From contig CANNUY010000016.1 in the NCBI GenBank assembly GCA_947525005.1, positions 1 to 38,801 of the forward strand: 38,801 bases of DNA. The letters are read 5' to 3'. Below, one piece after another: positions 10,501 to 18,742 of this stretch. Numbering within the stretch: position 1 is the stretch's first letter; each line of letters opens with the position of its first letter. The translations under genes and the position numbers were made by a program. The notes beneath the pieces were generated by a model that saw nothing but the letters and a program-made list of their open reading frames with translations, did not search any database and was not told where the DNA came from. The stretch is from an uncultured Candidatus Melainabacteria bacterium (lineage in GTDB: Bacteria; Cyanobacteriota; Vampirovibrionia; Gastranaerophilales; Gastranaerophilaceae).

Positions 10501-13500
10501 AAAAGAGCTAAATTCAAAGAAATCTATGACACAAGAACCTCTGATGGTAGATATAAATACACAATAGAGATGGTTGATAATTTATATGAAGCATCACAAA
10601 GTGAAAATGGTGATTATGAAGGATTAAAATCTCGTTATGATGCTATATCTGACTATATGAGAAAGAATAACATTCCTTTAGAAACTAAGATTGAGGAGAA
10701 TGTTGACAATAGAAAATGGAATCCTTTGTCACAAAGTAATGAAAAAACTGTTGTACTTTCTTATGAAAATAATGGTGTAACTTCACAAATTATTTTTGAT
10801 ACAAATGGTAATTTTGTTAACAAATGTGTTATTGAAAAAAATAATGGTGTAACTTCACAAATTCTTTTTGATGCAAATGGTAATTTAGTAAACAAATTAG
10901 TTGTTGAAGTAAATGATGGAGTGGCTTCACAAATTGTTTTTGATGCAAATGATAATATAGTAAACAAACGTATTATTGAACGTCAAAACGATTTAGATGA
11001 AGAAGTTTTGGTTACAAATGATAAATCTTCTAAAATGTCTGTTTCGTATGATGCAAATGTAACCGAATTTAAGAAGATGTTGTCTTCAACAAAAGAGGTT
11101 CGTGATAATCAAGGTAATCTTTTATATATAGAAAAATACGTTGAATCAAAAGATGCTCCTGAAAAATATAATATTGTAAGAACTGATGCTAGTGGTAGAG
11201 AATGGATAGTTGGTCTTGCAGAACACTCTGAATCAGGAAATCTTGTAATCGAAAAATCTTTGCAAGGTACTGATGGTACAAAAACAGATTATTTCTATTC
11301 AGAATCACCAAAAGGTGAACGATTATCTGTTACCAAAATTACTGATAAAGATGGCAAAGTTCTTTTGAATAATTCTCAAAAATTCAGGGTTATTGATGGA
11401 AACCATTTCCAATCAGTAGAAAATGGCGAAACTTACGATATCCAATTTTCTGAAGATAAAATCGTTGTCAAAAAAGACAACGGTGAAACTGTAGAGTTAA
11501 AAATAGATGATCCTAATGCTAAAACTTATATTCATTCAAATATTGTACCGTTATTAAAAAATTTACCTGGATCTATCTTAATGGATATTGATAAAGTTTC
11601 ATTAAGTGAAATTGGGGTTGGAATAAATAATGTAGCTCCAGATAATGCACATTTTGATTTTAATAAGAATATTGTAAGTATGTCAGAGAACGTTTTTGCT
11701 AATGGTAAAGAATTCGTTTTGCTTCATGAACTTGGTCATATGAAGGATTTAAACAGTAAAGATAGGATAGCAAATAATCAAGAACTTGTTAAAATATTCA
11801 ATGATGAATTTGCAGATTTTAGTCGCAATCAATCATCAATGGAAGCTGATGCAATCTCTTATTTGACTACACGTGTAGCAGGACACGGTGGCTTAGAGGA
11901 AATGGTTGCTGAGACAAATGCATTTTTGTATAGCAATAACAAATGGGATGCTGTTGAACAACGTGGACAGTATTTACAACAATATTTCCCTAAATCATTT
12001 GCAAAGATTGCAGAACTTTTAAAAGATTTTAAACCAAAAGATAATCTTGCTACAAATTCATCAACTGATAGCACTAGTGGTGTTATGGGTGCTGCACCAA
12101 CAACTACAGTGTTCGATGAAGTAGCTTTTAGAGAAACTTTGAAATCTTATACGCAACATAAAACAAACAATATTCCAAGATTTACGGACAAAGAAGTTGA
12201 TGAACTTGTTGATTTGAGAAAAAAATATCCAGAAGTAGAATCTTTATTAAATCATAAAAAAGGTATCCCATTACAATTAAGACTTGATGAAATTAGATAT
12301 CTTGTTTCTTATGCTGAAAAGAAACCTGAATTATATAATGTTGTAATTAACAATTTTGATAAATTAGGATTAGCTTATGCAACTGAAATGCTAGAATCAA
12401 GAGTTACAGATGCGAAAGACATAAAGTTCTTAGAAAATATATCTGGATTAAAAGGAATAAATTTTAGAGGAGAAGAAGCTCCTATGTTTTCAGGAGAAGT
12501 TATGTCAAAATTGACATTACTCCATCAAAAAGATCCAGTGCTTGCAGAAAATCTTGTAGAAAGATTTAAGGTTACAAAAGATCAGAATTTTGTAATGCAA
12601 ACAATTAATAAAATATCACCAAGTTTATATGAAAAAGCTAATGAATTAATTAGTGAAAAAGAAACTCTAGCTGACGGAACTGAACAATATGCACTAAGTT
12701 CTGGACAGATAAATTTGTTGATGACTGTTTTTGAAGGATCGCCTGAAATAGCAGAAAAACTTAAAACAATTATTCAAGATAAGACTATTGATGATAAAGT
12801 AAAATCAAGTTTCCAAAAACAACTTTTCCCTCTTTTAAGAGAAACAGGTGTCATAAAATCTATTATCACAAGAGGTGGAAACGAGTTTGCACTTGCAACA
12901 GAAAACTTAAATCATGTTAAAAATCCAACAACTCCAGAAGAACAACTTATAGCGAGAACAGGTGTTTCTGCTGATTTTGTTGTTGATAAATATTCTGAAA
13001 AATATGGTGATAATTCGTTTGCGAATTTCTCTACTCAAACAATATCGTTGTTGAATGATTTTTATAGAACAAATAAAGATCCTTATTACGTAAAATATGT
13101 AGATGGATTGTTAGAAGGCAATATTGATGAACATACTGTTTTAGAATTCTTGACAAAAGATGATGCAGGTAAAAAAGATATTCTTAATGATTTCTTTAAT
13201 ACTCAATCAAAAATCAATAATACTTATTTTAGCTTACAATCTGAGACAGCTAAACAAGCCTTAGCAAATAGTAAAATCCCTACAAATTTAGCCTTGATGA
13301 AAATGTATAATCCAGAAAACTTTGAAAAATTATTACATTCTAAGGGCTTTAAGATGATTCAACAAGGAAGAATGAATGCTAATGTGCTTTCTTCTGTTCG
13401 TCCTATGGATAAGGTAGATGATAATTATTTTTATAATTTGTTTGAAGCAAAAGAACAAAATTTTAATGCAAGATATGAATCTAGCACTGCATTAAAAGAA

Positions 13501-16500
13501 TATGATAAAGATATGTTATTCAAAATTATAGATCTTGATCCGGCAAAACAAGACGAAGTCTTGAACTATATTGAAAAAGCTAAAGATCCAAGATTGATGA
13601 AGGCTTTGATTGAAAAGAGAATAAATAAAATTGTTGAAAAGCAAGAAGAAATTGATTCAACAAATTCTTTTGAAACTCCTGATGCAGCTCAAAAAAGGAA
13701 AGAAAATGCTATTGAATTGATTAGAATAGCATCTCGTTCACCAGAAATTATAAATAAAGTATTAAAATTTAATGGTACAAGCGTAGATGCTTTGACTTCA
13801 TTGGCACAAACTGATTTATCATCAAAATTAAACGCAAACGAGAAAAATGCTGTTTATACTTTGTTTAATGAAGCTCAACAAAAATTTAAGAATATATCCA
13901 TTAATGATGTTGAAGCAGCTTTAAAATATTTTGAAAAAAATAAAGATTTTGATTTATTAAAACAATTGACATCTTCAATCCAAGACTTTAGATATTCATT
14001 CATATTAAAATCTGTAACCCAAAATAATGTGGATTTATTAAAAAATGCTTTAAAAAATATTGGAGGAAAGGTTTCTGTTTCTCAATTATCAATGCTAGAA
14101 GCAGCAAAAGATTACCCTGAAATGAAAGATTTTAGAAGTGAAGTTGCTCAAGGAATTTTACAAACAATAGATGAAGTTTGTAGAAATTCTAAGGCAAATG
14201 TTCTTAATAAAATTAAAGGGTTGAAGGATGAATTAAAATTAGAGTTAGATAGAATTAAAAATGATGAAACTCTTTCTATGGAACAAAAAGCTTCTGCTTC
14301 GAATAAAGCATTTTCAAATATGTATAAACAAATGTCTATACTTTCAGGTGAAATATATGTAGAAACAGCAAATCGTAAAGGTCTTGTTGAAATCAAACTT
14401 AAAGACCCTGCAAAATACGAAAGACTAAAAGAATCTGGAATATTGGATATGGTTGATTCTGGTGAATTAGATTCTAGCATATTAAAACATTTGAATGTTA
14501 ATTCTGATTTGACTCCAGAAGTTTATGCAGATTTAGAAGCTGTTAAAAATGGTGAATCTATTGTTCCAGAATTTAGAGAAGGTACAACTATTCCTTACGC
14601 ATTTTCTAAAACAAAAGTCGGAGATGCTGTTGCTATCGGTGATAAAATGTATATCAACGATGGAAAAAGTCTTGTTGAATGGAAGATGACAAAAGAGAAG
14701 TATTTAGAGTTGTTCCCTCCTGTAAAACGATTTTTGACTCAACAACGTGGTTTAGGAGATTGTTATTTTGTATCATCTCTTACAAATAGTATGTATAATC
14801 CACAAGCCCGTGTTGGAATTTATCAATCTTTTGAACAAAACGGAAATGATGTTTCTGTAACAATCAAGGATTACAATGAATATGGTGGAACTAAAACATA
14901 TAAAGATAGCAAAATAGATTTGGATAACCGCAGATTGCACGTTGCGGGGGCAAAGGGTATCCAAATGTATGAACAAACTTATGCAAAAGTAGCACTAAGA
15001 GATGCAAGACTTGACGTTACACCTATGTCTGATGAATGGAATTCTGATTATAGTATGAGAAGAATTGCTGGAGGCTACATACCAGTTGCTATGTCAGAAA
15101 TCCATAGTACAGGTGTTCCACAAAGATACAATGAAGTTCCTAGTGATTTCAAAACAGGTTCTATCAGTATATATCAAATTACACCAGAAAAATTAACAAA
15201 TTTATTATCAAGATTTGGAAATAAAAACGATGTGATGATTGGATTTGGTACAAATCCAAAACCTAATGCAAAAGCTGAAAGCACACTTGATTCAAAATAT
15301 AACCTTGTATCGAGCCATGCTTATATAATACGTGGTTATAATCAAGAAAAGGGTACTGTAATTATCAATAACCCTCACAATAGCGGTACAAATACAGAAG
15401 TACCTATTGATGTTCTTGCAAAACATATGGCGACCTTTGATATAACAGTTCTTGGTGATTCTCAAACTAATAATGCAAGTATAAAGCCTCAAAGTGTTTC
15501 AAGTGTAGAATCATCTGAAATATCAGCACTAGAGTCTGCAGAAAGAGAATCGGCTGATGAAACTATAACTGAACATCAATCAGGAACAAAACTTCCTGAA
15601 TTAACGTATGATTATTTTCGTTCATTAAAATTTGAAGATCCACTTCAAGGAAAGCAACATCATCGTTTCTCAGAAAGAGAATCAATGAAACTTTCTGAAT
15701 TGGCAAAAGAATACCCTGAACTTGTCTATAATTTGGTTAATCAAACATATTTAGACTATAGCCTTTCTTTACAAGGATATGAAACTCCAAGATTTGATTT
15801 TAATGGTGTAAACGCTGTTGTTGGATATGCAAAGGAAAATCCAGAACTTGTTTCAAGATTGTTAAACTATCAAAATAAAAGTGCTTTGAGTGAAACAGAA
15901 TATACAAGATTTGATCTTAGTGATATAAAATCAATTGTTAACTCTTATAAAGTAAACCCTGAACTTGTTGAGTTATTATTAGAAAATAAACGTTATAGTC
16001 ATAATGGGGTGCCTTCATACAAGATGACGGCTTCTGATATTGCAGAAATTATTGAAAAAGCTGGTTCTGATAAATCGTTAACTAAAAAAGTGCAATCTTT
16101 GATAAAGAGAAATTACGCTTCTTATTATATTGCTGCAAACATTGATAAAGCTAGAGTTGATGAAGTAATTGCAAATGCTAGAAAGGACTCTTTAGCATAT
16201 GATTTAGAACCTCTTACAAGTGTTCAAAACCAATTCTTTGATATGTTATTAGAGGTGACAAAAAATTCTCCGTTGACAATTGAGATGTTAACTGATAAGG
16301 ATTTCCTTAAAGCTATTAGAGAATTGAAGCCTGAAAATTATAGCAAAGTGCTTTCTTTTGTGGAAAAATTCCCAAATTCTGTTGATAATTTAGATGTAAT
16401 TATAGATAGATTAAATCAAGATGAAAAAACAGAAATGGAAGAATTTATGACAAGTCCTTCTTATATGGAGGAAATGAAGCGTAATTCTGCCGGTAAATAT

Positions 16501-18210
16501 CAAAAAGAATTATTAGAGATGTTTGCTCCAGAAAATATACAAGGAAATGATGTATTTAGAATGCTAAGAATGGCAACTACAAAAGACGATTTCTTGAACG
16601 GTATTAAAAAGATGTCAAAATCAACCTTCAAGTTGGCTTACGATAGACCAAACCAATACTTAAGCGATATTGATACAAAATATACAGATCCTGTTAATGG
16701 TAAACTTCCAGAGTTAGAACCAGAAATTTTGGAAGGTCAAAGAAATCATATTAAGAATTTCTTCTTTAGAAATTTAGAAGACTTAGTAAGAATTCTTAAG
16801 TATGTTGATACAGATACTGTTTCACATATGATGGATAGACGTACCGATTTATTTGAAGAAAATATGGAGAAATTGAACGGTATTTCTGATGAAAATTACG
16901 AATTGTTGTCAAAGGCTCTTCAATGTAAATCTAGCGTAAGTGGTAAACAACTTTCTCCAAAAGAAAAAATGCAATTGACTCAAATTATGTATATATTTGA
17001 TATTGGAAAAATAGATACAACTGATTTGCAAAATGAAGTAAAAACAGGCTCTGTTGATATAAACAATTCTAAAAACACTATTCAAAATGCAGTATTGAAA
17101 GCTGCAGGTGTTGATGTGACGGATTCTTCAATTCCTGCTGAAAAGAAACAGTTTAATCCAGAATACGCATATCTTGCATTGATGAATCAGGCAGAAACTT
17201 TTGAAAACTCAATTGATAGCCAAATTGAAACATTAAAGCCAAAAATGAAAGAAAGAATTTCTCTTTTAAGAAGTGATAGAGAACTTTTAAAACAACAGAT
17301 TGAGCAAAGCGAATCTATGCTGGAATATGTTCCTGAAATGATGAAGGAAAAAAATATTGAATTGCTTGATATGTTTAAGAACATAGATAATTATACAGAT
17401 GAAGAAATCTTGACTACAATGTTATCTACCATAAACGTTGCTCTTAAATATACTCAAGCAATTACGGGTAGAAACAGCTTATTCACTGTTATCAACGCTT
17501 CTACAACTGGCGATTTTAAAGCGTTTATCAATGATACATCAAACAAATATGGTCAAGCTAATGCAAACACAGCACAAATCTTTAAAGATAACGGACTTGA
17601 TTATAATCAATGGTTAAAACCAAGCGTAGAAGATGTAAAATTGAATGTTGCAGGAAAAGACATGTCTATCAGATTGTGGGATAGAAACCCACAGGAAGAT
17701 TTATTTATGGGTAACAAGACAACTTGCTGTACGGCAATAGGTACAGGTTGTAACGCCGCAGCAACTCCATTATATCTTTTGAATACATCATATAACGTTG
17801 CGATGTTACACGATTCTAAGGGTAATGTTGTTGGTATGTCAAGAGTATTTATGACAAATATTGATGGTAAACCATGTTTGACAATGGATAATATCGAGTT
17901 GAATAAAACTTATATTAAGGGTATGTCTGCTAAAGAAAGAACACAAATCCGTGATGGTTTCTTTGAATATATGAACAGATATGCTACTCAAGTGACAGGT
18001 GATAACAATTCACAAGTATATTTCTATTCAGGCGATATAGGTGATAGATTCCCAACAATGGATCTTGAACCTACTAAGAAAACTGTTGATTTTATCGGCG
18101 ATTTTTCTGACCCACAAGTTTATATAAACGCAAACTCTACCTCTTGGTCAGATCCAAAGAATTTAAAAGATGTTGGAAACATTACTTGGTTTATTGTTCC
18201 AAGAAAATAA
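4519..18210 (+). CDS. Giant multidomain protein (4563 aa) with RelA/SpoT-like, zinc-protease and calpain-like domains
   Basis: GTG start at 4519. No signal peptide is seen. Modules by eye: (1) residues 1-1260, acidic repeats, a LysM-like stretch near 305-345 and a Gly/Ala-rich hydrophobic region about 800-1090; (2) 1340-1580, RelA/SpoT-like: RSKSVQS (1369-1375), RDAEGIRTIF (1404-1413), GYTALQ (1534-1539), FEGQWR (1550-1555), AEAEH (1563-1567); (3) 1815-2020, helical repeats with NPEL motifs, then three 24-residue repeats (2084-2155); (4) zinc protease with HELGH (2403-2407) and EMVAE (2461-2465); (5) 2530-3370, helical and coiled; (6) calpain-like protease with Gln3409, Cys3415, His3600, Asn3618; (7) more NPEL repeats; (8) C-terminal domain with Cys4403-Cys4404 and MDNIE (4456-4460). 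GVxGAxP linkers lie at 1261, 1807 and 2521. Architecture suggests a multi-effector or self-processing protein; function is inferred. Confidence 0.9.
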   Translation: MTSTSSVQDKIQVFINSHPEYEGKPLSEISSELVSAGILTTEELGTLDSTSTFSIANKTPQKDDNVDSFEHAENTDPSQSTETTETIIEHGNEVILKKKGDELVEKVIKEKIPNSEEVKTTTISYIKGKPFTKKVQSGDEVIETSLYTSETLENGEEVIAIKTMKGDGKSVEQTIAKNVDENGDYTDEDFEYRKTLYLEDTTTDSNVGVKAGSVKEVGKSKTGDLIESVSDSTGEHVVTTQFNGGSVTKYDENNLYFKRQEIIDGEKVSNIADYDGKGNTYVTIRNGDGPATITKYFNDYIKKHGLDKSRQFTTADFEKLNKRALQTTGLQVGKRALVPTQYNANAPILTKRGTPQQAMNKYAQFAFEQTKERLASSTIVETTLNKTYSSYDELAREQLIAQGVHNPTNDQVNDRANELIALNTKNGKPAKLNKGAKFSVVSNQASASDVSKLKSAGLNPTFENNAFYKKFNGLNSNDKQKVMNVINACKGMKDINKVKAIVYENTGVNLYDTNLTVNEYGTTSAVGMNMREEFKQKMPLEYFLTKRMGLDLTSAKGKEVYNRMKSLSQAELDKISASQFTPEGVPNFGRSATGSIPISKNATAKDIIGTMQTQGVELRTVDEIRAERSNPRYQERQRKEQAISMLYDSVKSAYDLINDHLDELKSHMIKNAGEIAFEDLKIYGVPDVVKQLASYLSNGDGTVEGLTKSIYDKRDELQRTLFQINQLRNSKNFEADYKKLTGHDYNSKDIQAYMDMKSSLKNPVTRTIKTPKQLEQMQEQAGNMFVKLVGGDRAHEAQKFKKVGETGGSVLEMAAMIYLTGGMGELGYIKNAGSAALKATGSRALATGVRGALTLGTYTAGRESLNVIDDFANANNLEELTIALGERKSIILEKTASSELFGFVGGATAQKIFTMSKAAQNFVSKGFSKIFGKGSEKAVSTFVADSSSTAGAFKPSAELVAAADKALGKGAELTGAQFMTKAMVGANSLNAVGKTASIILETLTFSGVEISEQVALGLANELFTPESELKQAIANNTLEDYVKTKIKNAPESVINTLKEQGINMLMLKAVSFAVGAHAANNMDGQYETLDKSKVYKTEINGETKVVVETTNGKLYCNSTADALTFLNQSMAVETMMKSAETTKPESEFEWAQATEVTGENSKGTVTPMSDNLPVYTRANLPKNAVIMPSTNLVISTVTNKPIGRLEVKQTPVDEARTKGFTDEQIKMLEAKGLDVNAINEYMRIGLKPVSTEVAYEGAPVGVVGAVPVSPEPSVSTGSVYKPNSNPATIKRPQKEVFRINEVLTDEELSIKASDILEKVGDRYKLNKKGDEIAFKLAEQIHKVAQEAEPDIVSTIKKMGLADGERFSFRSKSVQSLHDKIQNALADSMEKGGSLTFEQALDDVRDAEGIRTIFEAKDYTSHPEVQELLQKGDREGAIRRASELQSNDTFEALKRYIDSVADGTNDVELFKMSNYMGKDGIPYFSEEQLMTLKHYAASKGVKMPIFERVTIKEEADGSRTEEKNPKATTKVRGSGYTALQANFRTKDGFIFEGQWRGPIVDPFAEAEHVPYDIRTGKDIIGVHTELTNIYKPIIESLAGENKISDVMFDEHTNYLTEYYEYSRKTELGFEDGKNPPKFPAGLDTRLRAENLLLLHEYVEKIKKEPEREAELRAEYESKLVQNTPENTKPLNKRQIDDIAEHLDLSKDGKYLDLVFEQYGKDIEKLSDVQTTEQHIELNKSLNENYSKILNKINELTKSPKPDISAKALDVLQNKVLPLAERYQQIASVVDNRASVKDGYFKKEHSTVGVLGASPTVEKLSAEEVENRLLKIEDENGSPIFGKYILAELKDVIESHGDLVLKLTEMKDLFGLYRNNPFFLEKLVVAIKDSPETGLALLKMKNPDGTNRFSALLLPDIMELRTKNPELFDAILEMKNSDGSIAVDDSKMESVLRNIDESNDKEYILSLINEKDAQGTSRFANVFVFDVVARVLDTPEKRAKFKEIYDTRTSDGRYKYTIEMVDNLYEASQSENGDYEGLKSRYDAISDYMRKNNIPLETKIEENVDNRKWNPLSQSNEKTVVLSYENNGVTSQIIFDTNGNFVNKCVIEKNNGVTSQILFDANGNLVNKLVVEVNDGVASQIVFDANDNIVNKRIIERQNDLDEEVLVTNDKSSKMSVSYDANVTEFKKMLSSTKEVRDNQGNLLYIEKYVESKDAPEKYNIVRTDASGREWIVGLAEHSESGNLVIEKSLQGTDGTKTDYFYSESPKGERLSVTKITDKDGKVLLNNSQKFRVIDGNHFQSVENGETYDIQFSEDKIVVKKDNGETVELKIDDPNAKTYIHSNIVPLLKNLPGSILMDIDKVSLSEIGVGINNVAPDNAHFDFNKNIVSMSENVFANGKEFVLLHELGHMKDLNSKDRIANNQELVKIFNDEFADFSRNQSSMEADAISYLTTRVAGHGGLEEMVAETNAFLYSNNKWDAVEQRGQYLQQYFPKSFAKIAELLKDFKPKDNLATNSSTDSTSGVMGAAPTTTVFDEVAFRETLKSYTQHKTNNIPRFTDKEVDELVDLRKKYPEVESLLNHKKGIPLQLRLDEIRYLVSYAEKKPELYNVVINNFDKLGLAYATEMLESRVTDAKDIKFLENISGLKGINFRGEEAPMFSGEVMSKLTLLHQKDPVLAENLVERFKVTKDQNFVMQTINKISPSLYEKANELISEKETLADGTEQYALSSGQINLLMTVFEGSPEIAEKLKTIIQDKTIDDKVKSSFQKQLFPLLRETGVIKSIITRGGNEFALATENLNHVKNPTTPEEQLIARTGVSADFVVDKYSEKYGDNSFANFSTQTISLLNDFYRTNKDPYYVKYVDGLLEGNIDEHTVLEFLTKDDAGKKDILNDFFNTQSKINNTYFSLQSETAKQALANSKIPTNLALMKMYNPENFEKLLHSKGFKMIQQGRMNANVLSSVRPMDKVDDNYFYNLFEAKEQNFNARYESSTALKEYDKDMLFKIIDLDPAKQDEVLNYIEKAKDPRLMKALIEKRINKIVEKQEEIDSTNSFETPDAAQKRKENAIELIRIASRSPEIINKVLKFNGTSVDALTSLAQTDLSSKLNANEKNAVYTLFNEAQQKFKNISINDVEAALKYFEKNKDFDLLKQLTSSIQDFRYSFILKSVTQNNVDLLKNALKNIGGKVSVSQLSMLEAAKDYPEMKDFRSEVAQGILQTIDEVCRNSKANVLNKIKGLKDELKLELDRIKNDETLSMEQKASASNKAFSNMYKQMSILSGEIYVETANRKGLVEIKLKDPAKYERLKESGILDMVDSGELDSSILKHLNVNSDLTPEVYADLEAVKNGESIVPEFREGTTIPYAFSKTKVGDAVAIGDKMYINDGKSLVEWKMTKEKYLELFPPVKRFLTQQRGLGDCYFVSSLTNSMYNPQARVGIYQSFEQNGNDVSVTIKDYNEYGGTKTYKDSKIDLDNRRLHVAGAKGIQMYEQTYAKVALRDARLDVTPMSDEWNSDYSMRRIAGGYIPVAMSEIHSTGVPQRYNEVPSDFKTGSISIYQITPEKLTNLLSRFGNKNDVMIGFGTNPKPNAKAESTLDSKYNLVSSHAYIIRGYNQEKGTVIINNPHNSGTNTEVPIDVLAKHMATFDITVLGDSQTNNASIKPQSVSSVESSEISALESAERESADETITEHQSGTKLPELTYDYFRSLKFEDPLQGKQHHRFSERESMKLSELAKEYPELVYNLVNQTYLDYSLSLQGYETPRFDFNGVNAVVGYAKENPELVSRLLNYQNKSALSETEYTRFDLSDIKSIVNSYKVNPELVELLLENKRYSHNGVPSYKMTASDIAEIIEKAGSDKSLTKKVQSLIKRNYASYYIAANIDKARVDEVIANARKDSLAYDLEPLTSVQNQFFDMLLEVTKNSPLTIEMLTDKDFLKAIRELKPENYSKVLSFVEKFPNSVDNLDVIIDRLNQDEKTEMEEFMTSPSYMEEMKRNSAGKYQKELLEMFAPENIQGNDVFRMLRMATTKDDFLNGIKKMSKSTFKLAYDRPNQYLSDIDTKYTDPVNGKLPELEPEILEGQRNHIKNFFFRNLEDLVRILKYVDTDTVSHMMDRRTDLFEENMEKLNGISDENYELLSKALQCKSSVSGKQLSPKEKMQLTQIMYIFDIGKIDTTDLQNEVKTGSVDINNSKNTIQNAVLKAAGVDVTDSSIPAEKKQFNPEYAYLALMNQAETFENSIDSQIETLKPKMKERISLLRSDRELLKQQIEQSESMLEYVPEMMKEKNIELLDMFKNIDNYTDEEILTTMLSTINVALKYTQAITGRNSLFTVINASTTGDFKAFINDTSNKYGQANANTAQIFKDNGLDYNQWLKPSVEDVKLNVAGKDMSIRLWDRNPQEDLFMGNKTTCCTAIGTGCNAAATPLYLLNTSYNVAMLHDSKGNVVGMSRVFMTNIDGKPCLTMDNIELNKTYIKGMSAKERTQIRDGFFEYMNRYATQVTGDNNSQVYFYSGDIGDRFPTMDLEPTKKTVDFIGDFSDPQVYINANSTSWSDPKNLKDVGNITWFIVPRK
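8536..9258 (+). other. RelA/SpoT-like nucleotidyltransferase domain within the giant protein
   Basis: Residues about 1340-1580. RSKSVQSLHDK matches the alarmone-synthetase R-x-K-x-x-x-S-(I/L)-x-x-K signature, Asp1405 in RDAEGIRTIF matches the metal-binding Asp of D-x-x-G-I-R, Tyr1535 in GYTALQ matches the guanine-stacking Tyr, and Glu1551 in FEGQWR matches the second metal ligand before AEAEH. The usual His after Gly-Tyr is Gln1539. The gap from Asp1405 to Tyr1535 is about 130 residues, against about 44 in RelA, so there is an insertion. Confidence 0.55.
10768..10983 (+). repeat. Three 72-bp in-frame tandem repeats
   Basis: Units at 10768-10839, 10840-10911 and 10912-10983 encode three 24-residue copies whose conserved core is NGV(T/A)SQI-FD-N-N-VNK. 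They resemble YD/RHS-like or beta-hairpin repeats and lie upstream of the zinc-protease module. Confidence 0.85.
11626..12048 (+). other. HEXXH zinc-metallopeptidase domain within the giant protein
   Basis: VLLHELGHMKD carries the zinc-binding and catalytic HEXXH (His2403, Glu2404, His2407). About 54 residues on, LEEMVAETNAFL (Glu2461, Glu2465) resembles the E-x-x-A-E third-ligand helix of anthrax-lethal-factor-like peptidases. Substrate unknown. Confidence 0.7.
14686..15465 (+). other. Calpain-like (C2-type) cysteine protease domain within the giant protein
   Basis: QRGLGDCYFVSSL matches the calpain active site Q-G-x-x-G-D-C: Gln3409 lies 6 residues before Cys3415. His3600 in SSHAYIIRGY and Asn3618 in INNPH complete the triad at family-like spacing and order. 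All catalytic residues are present, so it is probably active. Confidence 0.85.
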
Positions 18211-18274
18211 TAAATATGATAAAGATTATAATGTTAAAAATAGCAAAAAATACAGTTTTTGTGTTTTAAAGTAG

Positions 18275-18302
18275 TTACAAATAATAAAAAATATATTATA
18301 AT
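18275..18302 (+). promoter_or_regulatory. Candidate promoter of the 18362 gene
   Basis: TTACAA (18275-18280), 16 bp spacer and TATAAT (18297-18302). The predicted start near 18309 would give a roughly 50-nt leader ending in AGGAG and the ATG at 18362, and would make the GTG at 18305 unlikely. Confidence 0.4.
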
Positions 18303-18361
18303 AGGTGAAAATGGAAATACATAATAATAACAAAGTTAATACTTTTACAGGAGTAAATAAA

Positions 18362-18742
18362 ATGGAAAAAGAACCTGAGAATTTTCAGGAACAATTAGAT
18401 ACTATGGTTGAGAAACTATCAAAAAATGCAGAATATTATGTTCCTGAATATGGTGATTTTAAACCTGTAATGGAATTTATACCAAATTTAGATAAAGAAA
18501 CTTCATCAACTGTTGGAAAGTACGGTTTAAAGATTTATAAAATGCCTAAGCATATAGAACCAGATGAAAAAATGAGGTATTTAGAAGCTTCTGCTTATAT
18601 GCCTGCAGGTGATTATAAAGCTGATGCTATTATAGGTTCTGGCAACAAAGCAGAAATCCTAAAACTTTTGAAATCTGATGATTTTACAAAAAATTTAAAC
18701 TATACATATTCTGAACTGTTAGATACGGTTAAAAATTCATAA
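18362..18742 (+). CDS. Small protein of unknown function
   Basis: No family recognised. With the ATG at 18362 the product is 126 residues, soluble, acidic and probably mostly helical, starting MEKEPENFQEQLDTMVEKL. This start is chosen because AGGAG (18349-18353) lies 8 nt before it and the leader nearly duplicates that of the next gene. The frame is open back to GTG 18305 and ATG 18311; from 18311 the protein would begin MEIHNNNKVNTFTG, which resembles the M-x-I...FxG N-termini I associate with this bacterial group (compare MHISAINSVSMKG at 30554), so the longer start is a real alternative. It follows the giant gene by about 150 nt and could be related to it, but nothing in the sequence proves this. 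Confidence 0.65.
   Translation: MEKEPENFQEQLDTMVEKLSKNAEYYVPEYGDFKPVMEFIPNLDKETSSTVGKYGLKIYKMPKHIEPDEKMRYLEASAYMPAGDYKADAIIGSGNKAEILKLLKSDDFTKNLNYTYSELLDTVKNS

Noticed and set aside
10077..10517. Antisense open frame of 146 residues inside the giant gene
   Set aside because: The plus strand has continuous domain-like coding; this frame is a shadow without motifs or a start signal.
18244..18261. CAAAAA / TTTTTG stem after the giant gene as its terminator
   Set aside because: The stem is only A-T rich and weak; not distinguishable from background in this composition.
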